Shown here: positions 34,359 to 43,735 of the stretch, one piece after another | Layout: each line of letters opens with the position of its first letter | Position numbering within the stretch: the stretch's first letter is position 1 | DNA from: MWCO01 sp964488865 | GTDB taxonomy: Bacteria > Myxococcota_A > Polyangia > Polyangiales > Polyangiaceae | Length of the DNA stretch: 64,000 nucleotides | Assembly: GCA_964488865.1 (NCBI GenBank) | Contig: CAZAWR010000004.1 | Location: 124,001-188,000 of the forward strand | Reading direction: 5' to 3' | Notes under the pieces: model-generated | The model's input: the letters and a program-made list of their open reading frames with translations, nothing else | Databases searched by the model: none | Told to the model about the DNA's origin: nothing | Translations under genes and position numbers: made by a program

Positions 34359-35825
34359 ATGGTACGCCGCGCGGTGGGTGTCGCTTCCTTCGTCGTGGCG
34401 GGTCTGATCGCGGGACCTGTCGACGCCTCGCCGATGCACGAGACCTACGGTGGGTGGGGGAGTCTCACGCCGTTCCAGGCGAGGGTGCTGCCGGGGGGTA
34501 TGGACGCCACCTACTTCAACCCGGCGCTCCTCGTGGACACGGCGCCGGGAGCTCAGGTGGGGTTCGTGGTGCTGCACGACGACCTTCGCATCCGGCTCCG
34601 GGATCGTCCCTCCGGGGTGGACGTGTCCGAGGCGATCTACGACGCCCGGGCCGTGAATCCGGATGGTTCGACGAGGCGTCTCGACTGGCGTCCGTTGCCG
34701 ACGGCGTCGCTGCGCTTCGGAAGAAGCGGGGACGAAGGGGCGGGGACCCGCGGCTTCCTCACGCTGGGGGCCAACCTGCACGTGATCCCCGACCGTCTTG
34801 CCGTTGGCTTCCACATGCTCGTTCCCACGAAGTCGTTTCAGACCCAGCGCTCGCACTTCTCGGACGAGCGGGAGCAGTACTTCTCGAACGCGCTCTACCA
34901 CGAGTTGTACGGCGATCGGCTCGAGACCAACGTCGTGTCCTTTGGCGTGGCGGGCAGGATCGTGGACGAGTTGACGCTCGGGCTGGGGGCCACCATGGCC
35001 AACGAAGGCGTCGCGAAGAACGAAGCGTTCGTGCCCGACGCCTCTGATCAAGGGGTCGTCGTGATAAACACGTCGGTCGAAGTCCGTACGCGCTTCCGGC
35101 CCTACGCCGGGATCGACGTGCGTCCGATCGAGCCGTTGCACGTGGTCGGAACCCTCCACCTGCCGCACGCCAATGACACAGCGGGCACGAACGAGCTACA
35201 GCTGTGGAACTTCGCGTACGACCCGGGGCAAAGCTCGTTCATGCAGGGTTTCGACTACCAGTCGCACAGCATGCCGCTCCGAGCTGCGCTGGGCGTGGGC
35301 TGGCGACCGAAGGCTTCCGGTCCTCTGTCGTGGACCGCGTCCACCACGGCCGTCTGGACTCGCTGGTCGGCGTACCGGGACCGGCATTTCGAGCGGCCGT
35401 TGGACGCATGGTTCGACACGTTCTCGTTTGCCGCCGGGGGTACGATGCGCTGGCACGACCACCGTGTGGGGCTCGACGCGACCTATGTGCCGTCGCCCGT
35501 TCCTGACCAGACGGGCCGGACGAACTACGTGGACAATGATCGGGTGGCGGGGGCGGTCGGCTATGCGCTGTCTTGGGAGCTGGCGGGGGTGCCGATGGAG
35601 GCGGGAATCCAGCTGCAGGTTCACCGCTTGCTCCCCCGCAGCGTCGCGAAGTCGAGCGACGCGAGCCATCCGGTGGTGGACGAGTTCCCTGATTCGGAGG
35701 ACATTCAGACGGGGGATCCGATCGCGGATTCCGCGGGCCTTCAGACGAACAACCCCGGCTACCCTGGGTTTTCGAGCGAGGGCTGGTTGGTCGGAGCGGG
35801 GATGAACGTGTCTTCGCGGTTCTAG
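34359..35825 (+). CDS. putative outer-membrane beta-barrel protein
   Basis: 488 aa. ATG 34359 gives a clean signal peptide (MVRRAVGVASFVVAGLIAGPVDASP); ATGs at 34305 and 34308 would put extra residues before it. The mature start GGWGSLTPFQARVLPGGMDATYFNPALL resembles the N-terminal hatch of FadL/OmpP1 proteins, with the NPA motif. Alternating hydrophobic and polar strands and a C-terminal Phe (SSRF) support a barrel. A role in uptake of hydrophobic compounds would follow from FadL likeness but is not certain. A lipoprotein gene follows 20 nt later. Confidence 0.7.
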   Translation: MVRRAVGVASFVVAGLIAGPVDASPMHETYGGWGSLTPFQARVLPGGMDATYFNPALLVDTAPGAQVGFVVLHDDLRIRLRDRPSGVDVSEAIYDARAVNPDGSTRRLDWRPLPTASLRFGRSGDEGAGTRGFLTLGANLHVIPDRLAVGFHMLVPTKSFQTQRSHFSDEREQYFSNALYHELYGDRLETNVVSFGVAGRIVDELTLGLGATMANEGVAKNEAFVPDASDQGVVVINTSVEVRTRFRPYAGIDVRPIEPLHVVGTLHLPHANDTAGTNELQLWNFAYDPGQSSFMQGFDYQSHSMPLRAALGVGWRPKASGPLSWTASTTAVWTRWSAYRDRHFERPLDAWFDTFSFAAGGTMRWHDHRVGLDATYVPSPVPDQTGRTNYVDNDRVAGAVGYALSWELAGVPMEAGIQLQVHRLLPRSVAKSSDASHPVVDEFPDSEDIQTGDPIADSAGLQTNNPGYPGFSSEGWLVGAGMNVSSRF

Positions 35826-35845
35826 CATCGGGCAGAGGAGAGCGA

Positions 35846-36685
35846 ATGCAGCTTCGTTGGGCTTGGATTCTGGGTGTGTTCGTGACGGGTTGTACGATGG
35901 GGGGCGATGATTCTGGCGCTGCGGGGTCCGCGCCTGTGGATGCGGCATCGGGCGGGAGTGGCGGAACGAGCACGGATGCCGCGGGCGAGACGGCCTCCGA
36001 CGACCCTCCTGCCGTCGAGGGGACGTGGGCGCAGATGCTGTTCTATGCGTCCATCAACGACGTGCCGGCCGTGGGCAAGACCAACGGGAGCACCACGACG
36101 CTCCAGCGCGTCACCGTCCAGCGCACCGGCACTTCGCTCACGATGCAGGTCGAGCCGTGCACGATCGAGGTGGACAACGGCACGCCCGTGGTGGCGACGA
36201 TCATTCCGGATGCTTTCGTTCGGTCCCTCGGCGTGACGGAGCGGACGGGCTCGTTGGTGCTCACGGAGGGGCAGTGGCGGTACGTCCAGGACCCGAACCT
36301 GCAGCTGCGTGGTGTTCATCTCGCCCAACCCGAAACGGACCCCTTGCCCACCGACATCGACGACCCGCAGATATGGGACCAGGACGAGGACGGCCACCCC
36401 GGCGTGACCGTTCGGATCTCGGGGATCACGGACGGGGAGGTCTACGTCGTGCAGCGGGACGTTCACTCGGTCGACGGGGTCATCGTTGGCGATCGCATGG
36501 ACGGTATGGCGGACTGGAGTACCGATCAGGTGGTGCTTGGGTCGGACAATCCGATCCTCAACATGCAGACCAGCGTGGTGAAGGACCCGGACCCGGACGC
36601 GAGCTACTTCCGTTCGACGCGGGTTGATGCATCGAAGACGTGCGAATCCATCGTGGCGGAGCGAGACCAACTGTTCGCGCGCTGA
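35846..36685 (+). CDS. putative surface lipoprotein
   Basis: 279 aa. Short signal peptide with lipobox VTGC (Cys16), a Gly/Ser/Ala-rich spacer to about residue 55, and a beta-rich domain that includes DIDDPQIWDQDEDGHPGVTVRISG, an acidic DxDxDG loop that may bind calcium. Function not recognised. It is 20 nt after the beta-barrel gene, so the two are probably expressed and perhaps assembled together. Confidence 0.75.
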   Translation: MQLRWAWILGVFVTGCTMGGDDSGAAGSAPVDAASGGSGGTSTDAAGETASDDPPAVEGTWAQMLFYASINDVPAVGKTNGSTTTLQRVTVQRTGTSLTMQVEPCTIEVDNGTPVVATIIPDAFVRSLGVTERTGSLVLTEGQWRYVQDPNLQLRGVHLAQPETDPLPTDIDDPQIWDQDEDGHPGVTVRISGITDGEVYVVQRDVHSVDGVIVGDRMDGMADWSTDQVVLGSDNPILNMQTSVVKDPDPDASYFRSTRVDASKTCESIVAERDQLFAR

Positions 36686-36720
36686 CGGGACGCAGAGATC
36701 CTTGGTCCCGAGTCCGGAAA

Positions 36721-36745
36721 ACCACAGAGGACGCAGGTTGTCAGC
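36721..36745 (-). repeat. dispersed repeat family 3 (short copy)
   Basis: On the minus strand these bases read CTGCGTC, CTCTGTGGTT and TTCCGG in order, nearly the same as 49065-49086. They lie between the convergent lipoprotein and CarH-like genes. Confidence 0.55.
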
Positions 36746-36779
36746 GCGGGTGAAGCCGGGTCCCGAACCGGGAGGTTGG

Positions 36780-37718
36780 TCAGCGGGTGCGCGATCGCAA
36801 GCGTCGCGTGGCCTCTTCCAGGGCTTGCCAGGAGATGGGGGTCAGCAGTCTGGGCGCGTCCATGGTCAGGTTTCGGGCGCCCTTTCCGCCGACCCACAGC
36901 TCGATTGGGGCCGGCAGCTCCGACGCGATCCACGACAGATAGCCTTTGGCGGCGAGAGTGTCGGCGTGAACCGACACGGATAGGGCAACCGCATCGACCT
37001 TCAGGGCCTTGGCAGCGCTGACGATCTGGTCCGCCGGCGTGTTCGGTCCGAGGAGGCGAATGTCCGTCCCGAGGGTCGAGAGGAACAGAGCCGTCATGTC
37101 GAGTCCTAAGCGGTGGAACTCCTGGGGAAGGGTGGCGAGCAGGACCACGGGACTTCCCGCGTGGTCTTCGTAGGCCGCCAGAAGGGCGCGGATCTGATTG
37201 GCCAGAAGCTCGCTGAGCATGTGCTCGTGGCGCACCTCGATCCTTCCGCTCGCCCAGGCTTGGCCGGTGTGCTCGAGAAGCGGTCCGACCACGTCCGTCA
37301 CGAAAGCGCGTGCACCATGGGATGCCGCGAGGGCCCCCAGCGTCCGCTTCGCCTTCCGCAGATCATCCCGCGCGATAGCGTCCAGGACCGCTGCCACGTT
37401 CCCGTCGTCCTGTGCGAGGACCGTCGGCACCGCGGCGTTTTGCGCCAGCAGGGTGTCCAGCTCGACGCGCTGCTTGCCCACCACCTCCCCCGGTCGATAC
37501 CCGGCTTGCATGGCGCGTGCGATCAGCACCAACCGGTCGACGTCCTCCGAGGAGTAGACGCGGTTGCCGTTGGGGTTTCGAACGGGCTTCGGGAAGTCGT
37601 ACCGTCGCTCCCACATGCGAAGCGTGTCGGCGGAAATCCCGCTCAGGCGGGAGGCCACGCGGATGGAGTAGGTAGTGGCCGGGCCGGAATCGGTCGCGTG
37701 GGAACTGGGAACAGCCAT
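36780..37718 (-). CDS. CarH-like B12-dependent MerR-family photoreceptor repressor
   Basis: 312 aa from the ATG at 37718. MerR-type DNA-binding domain at residues 16-80 (YSIRVASRLSGISADTLRMWERRY). A four-helix bundle with the CarH signature W-x9-EH (Trp155, Glu165, His166) follows. Then a cobalamin-binding Rossmann domain with ExHxxG (Glu200, His202, Gly205). In CarH proteins adenosylcobalamin makes a DNA-binding tetramer that falls apart in light. The gene has a near-leaderless promoter containing TGTCTTAGACA, so autoregulation is likely. The same site precedes the hydrolase at 31367. It is divergent from the PlsB-like gene. Confidence 0.9.
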   Translation of the reverse strand: MAVPSSHATDSGPATTYSIRVASRLSGISADTLRMWERRYDFPKPVRNPNGNRVYSSEDVDRLVLIARAMQAGYRPGEVVGKQRVELDTLLAQNAAVPTVLAQDDGNVAAVLDAIARDDLRKAKRTLGALAASHGARAFVTDVVGPLLEHTGQAWASGRIEVRHEHMLSELLANQIRALLAAYEDHAGSPVVLLATLPQEFHRLGLDMTALFLSTLGTDIRLLGPNTPADQIVSAAKALKVDAVALSVSVHADTLAAKGYLSWIASELPAPIELWVGGKGARNLTMDAPRLLTPISWQALEEATRRLRSRTR

Positions 37719-37724
37719 GCTCCA

Positions 37725-37753
37725 TGTATATGTCTTAGACAAATCAATATCAA
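37725..37753 (-). promoter_or_regulatory. promoter and operator of the CarH-like gene
   Basis: On the minus strand TTGATA (37753-37748), exactly 17 nt, then TATACA (37730-37725), only 6 nt before the ATG. Transcription would begin at or very near the start codon, giving a leaderless or nearly leaderless mRNA. The palindrome TGTCTAAGACA (37741-37731) fills the end of the spacer and touches the -10. Confidence 0.8.
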
Positions 37754-37884
37754 GCCCCCCGTCGCCGTAAATCGTCGCGATCCCAGGGGGCTGGCGAGGG
37801 GTCCGCTCCGCCGTCGCCTTGACGGCCCCCACCCATCGTGGTGAGGTCGGCCGTCGTTTCACCGTTGGCGCGAGGGGAACAGGC

Positions 37885-39477
37885 GTGGATCACAAGGACC
37901 GGGAGCGAGTGTTGGTGGAGGTCGTGCAGCGGGTGCTGGATGCCTACGGGCATGAGGCGCAGCACCTCGAGCAGGTGATCTTCGACACGATCTTCGAGGA
38001 GCGGAAACGTCTGGAGACGGAGCCGGATCGGGACAGGACGCTGAAGCAAGCGCAGCAGTACGACCGAGTGCATGCCGAGGCGCTGCACGCGGACCCGGTG
38101 CGGCAGCGGGAGCTGCTCAAGGGGCTGATTCGCACGTTCGCCGACGAGATCGTCGGGCACTTCGATTCCCGCGTGTACGGGCTTGCCACGCGCGCGGTCC
38201 CCTACGGACTGAACCTGCTGCTCAACGCGATGAGCCCCATCAAGCTTGCGCGGTCGCTGCCCAACGGTCTGCGCGACATGGACGAGCACCTGGACATCAT
38301 CGGTCACGTCGACACCGTTAAGGACCTCGCGAAGCGGGGTACCCTCGTGATGGTCCCCACGCACCTGAGCAACCTCGACAGCATCCTGATGGGCTACGCC
38401 ATCTACCGCATGGGGCTTCCGCCTCACGTCTACGGCGCTGGCCTCAACCTCTTTCACAACAAGCTCATCGGCTTCTTCATGCACAACCTCGGCGCCTACA
38501 AGGTCGACCGTCGGAAGAATGCCTACCTCTACAAGGACGTGCTCAAGACCTATGCCGGTTGCAGCATGGAGATCGGCTACCACAACCTCTTCTTCCCCGG
38601 TGGCACGCGCAGCCGCAGCGGGGGTGTGGAGCGACGGCTCAAGCTGGGGCTGCTGGGCATGGGGCTCAACGCCTACGTGCACAACCTGATCGCGAAGAAG
38701 ACCAAGCCCGACGTCTTCTTCGTGCCCGTCACCATCAACTACGAGCTCGTGCTCGAGGCCGAGACGCTCATCGAGGACCATCTCAAGGAGGCGGGCAAGG
38801 GTCGCTACATCATCGAGGACGACGAGTTCTCGCGGCCGAGGGTCATCCTCGACTTCACCAAGAAGTTGTTCTCGATGGACTCGCGCATCCACATCGTCGT
38901 GGGTCATCCTCTCGACGTGTTCGGCAACTGTGTCGACGAACACGGGCGTTCGTTGGACCACCGGGATCGTCCCATCGATCGAACGCGCTACGTGCTGCGC
39001 GACGGCGTGCCTGTGTTCGACCGGCAGCGCGACGAAGAGCTGACGCGCGAGCTCGCGCACGAGATCGTGAAGTCCTATCACGCCAACACGCTCCCGAAGT
39101 CCACCCACGTCCTTTGTTCCGCCGTGTTCCAGTGGTTGCAGGAGCGTGCCCCGGGCATGGACCTGTATCGTCTGCTGCGCACGGGAGGGAGCGAAGAGAG
39201 CATGCCGATAGCCGAGGCCTACGACCGCGTCGAACGCACGATCACGGCGCTCCGGCGGCTATCCGCCGAGGGGGGTGTGTTGCTCGACGACGAGTTGACG
39301 CGTCTCGACGTGCCGGGAGTGGTGAGCCACGCCCTCGCACACTTGAGCTCCTATCATCGTCGTCCTGCGGCGGAGCGGCGGGGAGACCGCCTTTTTCACG
39401 TCGATCGCAACCTGCTCTTGTACTACCGCAACCGGCTGGCGGGGCACGGTTTGGAGCGCGGGGAGGAGTTGCAATGA
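37885..39477 (+). CDS. glycerol-3-phosphate acyltransferase (PlsB-like)
   Basis: 530 aa from a GTG at 37885 with GAGGGGAA upstream; an in-frame TTG further upstream is less likely. Acyltransferase block I MVPTHLSNLDSILMGYAIY carries the catalytic HX4D, block III is FFPGGTRSRSGG and block IV is VFFVPVTINYE. The layout matches PlsB/GPAT-type enzymes that acylate sn-glycerol 3-phosphate. It overlaps gpsA (ATGA), whose product makes that substrate, so the pair supplies phospholipid synthesis. It lies 167 bp from the divergent CarH-like gene. Confidence 0.9.
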   Translation: MDHKDRERVLVEVVQRVLDAYGHEAQHLEQVIFDTIFEERKRLETEPDRDRTLKQAQQYDRVHAEALHADPVRQRELLKGLIRTFADEIVGHFDSRVYGLATRAVPYGLNLLLNAMSPIKLARSLPNGLRDMDEHLDIIGHVDTVKDLAKRGTLVMVPTHLSNLDSILMGYAIYRMGLPPHVYGAGLNLFHNKLIGFFMHNLGAYKVDRRKNAYLYKDVLKTYAGCSMEIGYHNLFFPGGTRSRSGGVERRLKLGLLGMGLNAYVHNLIAKKTKPDVFFVPVTINYELVLEAETLIEDHLKEAGKGRYIIEDDEFSRPRVILDFTKKLFSMDSRIHIVVGHPLDVFGNCVDEHGRSLDHRDRPIDRTRYVLRDGVPVFDRQRDEELTRELAHEIVKSYHANTLPKSTHVLCSAVFQWLQERAPGMDLYRLLRTGGSEESMPIAEAYDRVERTITALRRLSAEGGVLLDDELTRLDVPGVVSHALAHLSSYHRRPAAERRGDRLFHVDRNLLLYYRNRLAGHGLERGEELQ

Positions 39478-40496
39478 GCGTGTCGGACAAGGCGGAGGTG
39501 GTGGTGGTCGGCGGGGGGAGCTTTGGCACCGCGCTGGCCGTGATTCTCAGGGACCTTGGGCGCGGCGTGCGCATGTGGGTACGGCGGGAGGAGCAGGCTG
39601 ACGAGATCAACCGGGAGCGCTCGAATGATCGGTACCTACCGGGTCGGAAGTTGCCGGAGGGCATTTGTGCCACGACGGACATGAAGGAGGCGATTCGGGG
39701 GGTGCCGGTGGTGTTGCTGGTGGTTCCTTCGAAGTCGTTCCGGTCGGTGGCGCGGGAGGTGGGGGAGCACCTGAAGGGGGATCAGGTTCTGGTGCACGGG
39801 ACGAAGGGGATCGAGGTCGAGACGTTTCGCAGGATGAGTCAAGTTCTTCGGGAGGAGACGTGTGCGTTGAAGGTGGGGGTGTTGTCGGGGCCGAACCTGG
39901 CGGGAGAGATGATGGCGGGGTATCCGGCGGGTTCGGTGGTTGCGTCCCGGTACGACGAGGTCGTGCGTGCGGTGCAGCGGCTTTTCGCGGGGGGCCACCT
40001 TCGCGTGTACGGGGGCCGAGACGTGGTCGGGGTCGAGGTTGGCGGCGCCTTCAAGAACGTGATCGCGATTGCGGCGGGGGTGGCGGACGGGCTCGGGTTT
40101 GGGGACAACGCGCGGTCGTTGTTGGTCACGCGTGGGCTCAGCGAGATGGCATTACTCGGTGTGAGCATGGGCGGTGACGTGTTCACGTTTGGGGGGCTTG
40201 CGGGGATCGGCGACCTGATGGCGACGTGTGCGTCGCCTTCGAGCAGGAACCACCAGGTGGGTGAAAAGATAGCGCGGGGCAAGTCGCTGCAGGAGGTGCA
40301 GGCGAGTTCGCCTTTCGTGGCCGAGGGGATTCCGACGACCCGAGCGGTGCATTTGAGGGCGAAGCAGAAGGGCTTGCAACTTCCGATCACGGAGGCGGTT
40401 CACGCGTTGCTGTACGAGGGGAAGACGGCGGCCGAGGCGCTGTCTTCGCTCATGGCATTGCCTGTTGGGGACGAGCTTTCCGCGCTTCGCTACTGA
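39474..40496 (+). CDS. gpsA: glycerol-3-phosphate dehydrogenase [NAD(P)+] (copy 1)
   Basis: 340 aa. NAD(P) Rossmann motif VVVGGGSFGTALA near residues 10-22, VVPSKSFRSVA, HGTKGIE, SGPNLAGEM, catalytic Lys in VGGAFKNVIAIAAG, and GDLMATCASPSSRN. It reduces dihydroxyacetone phosphate to sn-glycerol 3-phosphate. Starting in the PlsB-like stop with GGGAGGAG upstream, it is coupled to that acyltransferase. A second gpsA lies at 47855-48874. Confidence 0.93.
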   Translation: MSVSDKAEVVVVGGGSFGTALAVILRDLGRGVRMWVRREEQADEINRERSNDRYLPGRKLPEGICATTDMKEAIRGVPVVLLVVPSKSFRSVAREVGEHLKGDQVLVHGTKGIEVETFRRMSQVLREETCALKVGVLSGPNLAGEMMAGYPAGSVVASRYDEVVRAVQRLFAGGHLRVYGGRDVVGVEVGGAFKNVIAIAAGVADGLGFGDNARSLLVTRGLSEMALLGVSMGGDVFTFGGLAGIGDLMATCASPSSRNHQVGEKIARGKSLQEVQASSPFVAEGIPTTRAVHLRAKQKGLQLPITEAVHALLYEGKTAAEALSSLMALPVGDELSALRY

Positions 40497-40505
40497 GGTG
40501 TTGGT

Positions 40506-41402
40506 GTGGATTGTTGTTATCCGCTTGCTGTGATCGACAACCGTCCGTTGCCGGATGGTTTTTCGGACCCTCTTTTCATCTGGGACATCGACAAGACCTA
40601 TCTGGCCACGCGCTTTTCCTCACCGAAGTACATGGCGCGCATCCCGATCGAGTTCGCGGTGGACAAGCAATCGATCCCGGGCATGCCGCACGTGTTGCGG
40701 GGCTTGCGGCGGGGTCCAGGCCCCCGTTTCGCCTGCGCGCCCCTGTACTTCGTCTCTGCGAGCCCTCCGCAGCTTTGCAAGGTGCTCGAGCGCAAGATGA
40801 TGCTCGACGCGGTCGACTTCGACGGGATCACGTTCAAGGATTGGAAGGGCACCTTGAGACAGCTCAGGCCCGGACGACTGCGCGAGCAGGTCGGTTTCAA
40901 AGTCTGTGCGCTGCTCGAAGGCCGCCAGCGACGCGTGATGGCGAGGGAGTTCTTGTTCGGGGACGACTTCGAGAAGGACGCGATCGCGTACGCCCTGTAC
41001 GCTCGGATTCTGTCGGGGACCCTGTCCGGCGAGGAAATGGAGCGACGTCTCGCCAGCGAAGGGGTGGCCGGCTACGACATCGACTGCATTCGCAAGCTGC
41101 GTGCGGCGCTTCCCTCCCGTTTGGGGGGGGTGGACAGGGCCTTCATCCACCTCGAGCGGGGGACGGACCCTTCGGTGTTTGCCCCTTTGGGACCGACGAT
41201 CGTTCCGGTTCACGGTGCTTTCCAGCTCAGCCTGGCCTTGTTCGCCCTCGACCTCGTGGACGAGCGCACGGTCAGTGAGGTGGCCGGAGCGATACGCGCG
41301 ACCTCCGTGTTTCGCCGCATGGACCTGGACGAGCTGATGACCGACGCCATCCGGCGTGACCTGGTATCGAAGGAGCGCGCGGGCAAGCTGCCCGTGCTCT
41401 AA
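40506..41402 (+). CDS. HAD-type phosphatase, App1-like
   Basis: 298 aa from a GTG at 40506, 9 nt after gpsA. The DxD catalytic motif is in FIWDIDKTYLAT (residues about 24-35). YFVSASPPQL gives the second motif, the Lys in FKDWKG the third, and FGDDFEKD the acidic fourth motif. The layout matches the App1/DUF2183 phosphatidate-phosphatase family. Placed after plsB-like and gpsA genes, a role in phosphatidate or glycerolipid turnover is a fair inference. Confidence 0.8.
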   Translation: MDCCYPLAVIDNRPLPDGFSDPLFIWDIDKTYLATRFSSPKYMARIPIEFAVDKQSIPGMPHVLRGLRRGPGPRFACAPLYFVSASPPQLCKVLERKMMLDAVDFDGITFKDWKGTLRQLRPGRLREQVGFKVCALLEGRQRRVMAREFLFGDDFEKDAIAYALYARILSGTLSGEEMERRLASEGVAGYDIDCIRKLRAALPSRLGGVDRAFIHLERGTDPSVFAPLGPTIVPVHGAFQLSLALFALDLVDERTVSEVAGAIRATSVFRRMDLDELMTDAIRRDLVSKERAGKLPVL

Positions 41403-41411
41403 CCCCCCTGC

Positions 41412-41452
41412 GAGTCCGTCGCTCGCCGCGCTCGCCGCGCTCGCCGACGACT
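41412..41452 (+). repeat. short tandem repeat CGCTCGCCG
   Basis: Three near-perfect 9-bp units lie in the gap between the App1-like gene and the kinase gene. It is probably a slippage product; no function is apparent. Confidence 0.6.
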
Positions 41453-41515
41453 TCGAGCCAGGACCTGCTCGATCGGTGCGACCCTTGCCCTGATCACGCT
41501 GTATGATGGGCGCCC

Positions 41516-43663
41516 GTGGCCTCTTCGCTCAAGCTGCCCACCGTCATCGGACGCTACCTCCTCGAGGGGCAAGTGGCGTCCGGCGGCATGGCGACCGTGT
41601 ATCACGGCCGCGTGGTCGGGGAGGACCGCTTCGCCCGGCCGGTGGCCATCAAGAGGATGCATCCGCACTGTGCGCGTGATGCCGACTTCGTCGCGATGTT
41701 CCTCGACGAAGCGAACCTGGCCGCCCGCATTCGCCACCCCAACGTCGTGCCAGTTCTCGACTTCGCGTCCGTGGGGGAGGACCTGATCATCGTCATGGAA
41801 TACGTTCCGGGCGACACGGTCGGCAGTCTGATCCAGGCTGCCCACGAGGCGAAGTTCTATCCCCCCCATCGTGTCGTCGCCTCGATCATCGCGGGGGTTT
41901 TGCAGGGCTTGCATGCCGCCCACGAGGTCCTGGGCGATGACGGCCAGCCGCTGAACATCGTGCATCGTGACGTGTCTCCGCAGAACATCATGGTCGGGTT
42001 CGACGGCATTGCCCGTGTGCTCGACTTCGGGGTCGCCAAGGCGGCGGTTCGTTTTCAGACGACCCGCGCAGGACAGCTCAAGGGCCGTCTTCAGTACATG
42101 GCGCCCGAGCAGATCCGAAGCCGACCTGTGGATCGGCGTGCCGACCTGTACTCCGCGAGCGTGCTGTACTGGGAGATGGTCGCGGGCCGGCGTTTGTTCG
42201 ATTCGGACAACGCGGGCAGCACGATGATGATGGTGCTCGAGGGGACTGTCCCATCGCTGCGCGCGGTGGACCCGAGCGTCTCACCGGCCCTGGAGTGGCT
42301 GATTCTCAAGGGGTTGCGCGCGGATCCCGCGGACCGATTCAACACGGCCTTGGAGATGGTGAACGCCATCGAGGAGGCGGTGGGGATCGCCTCTGCGGAA
42401 GAGGTAGCGGATTGGGTGCGGCAGGTGGTTCCCAACGCGACATCCCTGCGCGTGGCACGCATCACCGGGGCGGACATGGACGCGTTTGCGCCGCTCCCAC
42501 CGCCTCCGCCTCCTCCGGAGCCGATGGCCGACCCACCCCGCCGGCAAGACGCGCCGCCGATGGCGCCCGAGGACGCCGTCCGACCCAAGTCCAAAAAGCT
42601 CTTGTTGACCGCCTTCGGCGTGACCCTCGTGCTGTGCATCGTCGCCTTTTGGTTCGCGCTGCATCATGTCCCTTGGCTCGGCCCGGCGCTCATCAGCACC
42701 AGCCGCGCCGTGTTCGGAGATCGCATCACTGCATGGATCGAGCGTGTGGCCCACACCGCCGACGCGGGGTGGAGTGACCTGCAAGACAGCGACGAACGTC
42801 CCGTTTCCTACTGGAACTTGCCAAGCGCGAGCGCCCCGTCGAGCGCGAGCAGCGTGCCGCCTGCTCGGTTCCGTCCCGTGGACATGCAGCCCATGATCTC
42901 CGCCCCCTTCGCCCGCGGCGACGGCTCGTGGATGCCGACAGACGCTTCCTCCGGTGCCCAATCGCCGTACGCGTACCGGACCGTCCTGCACCTCGACGTC
43001 GACCATTCGGACCGGATCGCCCGTATCGTCGTCGTGGACCGTCGAAGGACCACGCTGGCTTTTTCTCCGGGACAGCGAGAAGCGATGGAAGATGGCGGGG
43101 GCGCGTCCAGCGGGATGGTGGCGCCCGGGCTGGCCGACAAGCTGCTGCTGATGGTTCGCTTGCCATCGGCGCCCGATCCCGCGGGTTCGGGCTTCGACGG
43201 GTTCGAGCTATCGCCTGCAGCCCCGAACTACTGTGCTGTGGCAGCGCTCCGTGACGGGACGATCCGCATCGATGACTGGGCGCGACTGGGTGTTGAGTCG
43301 GAGAAGATGGTCTGGTGGAGACAGATGCCGTTCTGTCTCGTTCAGTCTGGAGCCGACGCGCCGAGTCTGGACACCCGACCGCGAGACCGCGCGGTGGCGC
43401 TGGGCGTGGGCGCCGACGCGAGCGTGCTGTACTTGGCCGTGGTTGAGAAGGTTGCGTCGGACGCCTTTGCGCGGGTGATGCGCTACGCGGGCGTTCGACA
43501 TGCGGTGCAGATCGACGGGACGGGTGGGGCGGTCACCGTCCACCTTCGGGGTGGCGCGAGTGGCTTCGAGGCCTTGTCTCCCGAGGGCGATCCGGACGAC
43601 GGTTCGGGGGTGCGCACGCCGCGCGAGGGCGACTTTTTTTACGTGGTGCGCACGGATTCGTGA
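41516..43663 (+). CDS. Ser/Thr protein kinase with transmembrane segment and extracytoplasmic domain
   Basis: 715 aa from a GTG. The kinase domain spans residues about 12-290: Gly loop GQVASGGMATVY, Lys46 in VAIKRM, NIVHRDVSPQNIMV, VLDFGVAKA and LQYMAPEQ, so it should be active. A Pro-rich linker leads to a single transmembrane helix (LLLTAFGVTLVLCIVAFWFAL, about 362-382). About 330 residues follow outside the membrane, holding a sensor-like part I do not recognise. The HRDVSPQN variant is common in myxobacterial kinases. The start has only a weak ribosome site. Confidence 0.9.
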   Translation: MASSLKLPTVIGRYLLEGQVASGGMATVYHGRVVGEDRFARPVAIKRMHPHCARDADFVAMFLDEANLAARIRHPNVVPVLDFASVGEDLIIVMEYVPGDTVGSLIQAAHEAKFYPPHRVVASIIAGVLQGLHAAHEVLGDDGQPLNIVHRDVSPQNIMVGFDGIARVLDFGVAKAAVRFQTTRAGQLKGRLQYMAPEQIRSRPVDRRADLYSASVLYWEMVAGRRLFDSDNAGSTMMMVLEGTVPSLRAVDPSVSPALEWLILKGLRADPADRFNTALEMVNAIEEAVGIASAEEVADWVRQVVPNATSLRVARITGADMDAFAPLPPPPPPPEPMADPPRRQDAPPMAPEDAVRPKSKKLLLTAFGVTLVLCIVAFWFALHHVPWLGPALISTSRAVFGDRITAWIERVAHTADAGWSDLQDSDERPVSYWNLPSASAPSSASSVPPARFRPVDMQPMISAPFARGDGSWMPTDASSGAQSPYAYRTVLHLDVDHSDRIARIVVVDRRRTTLAFSPGQREAMEDGGGASSGMVAPGLADKLLLMVRLPSAPDPAGSGFDGFELSPAAPNYCAVAALRDGTIRIDDWARLGVESEKMVWWRQMPFCLVQSGADAPSLDTRPRDRAVALGVGADASVLYLAVVEKVASDAFARVMRYAGVRHAVQIDGTGGAVTVHLRGGASGFEALSPEGDPDDGSGVRTPREGDFFYVVRTDS

Positions 43664-43735
43664 ATCGGACCGGGTTTCGCATCCGACCCCATCGAATTCG
43701 CGCAACCGTTGGCCCGGGGTGTCCGAAGTCTCCGC

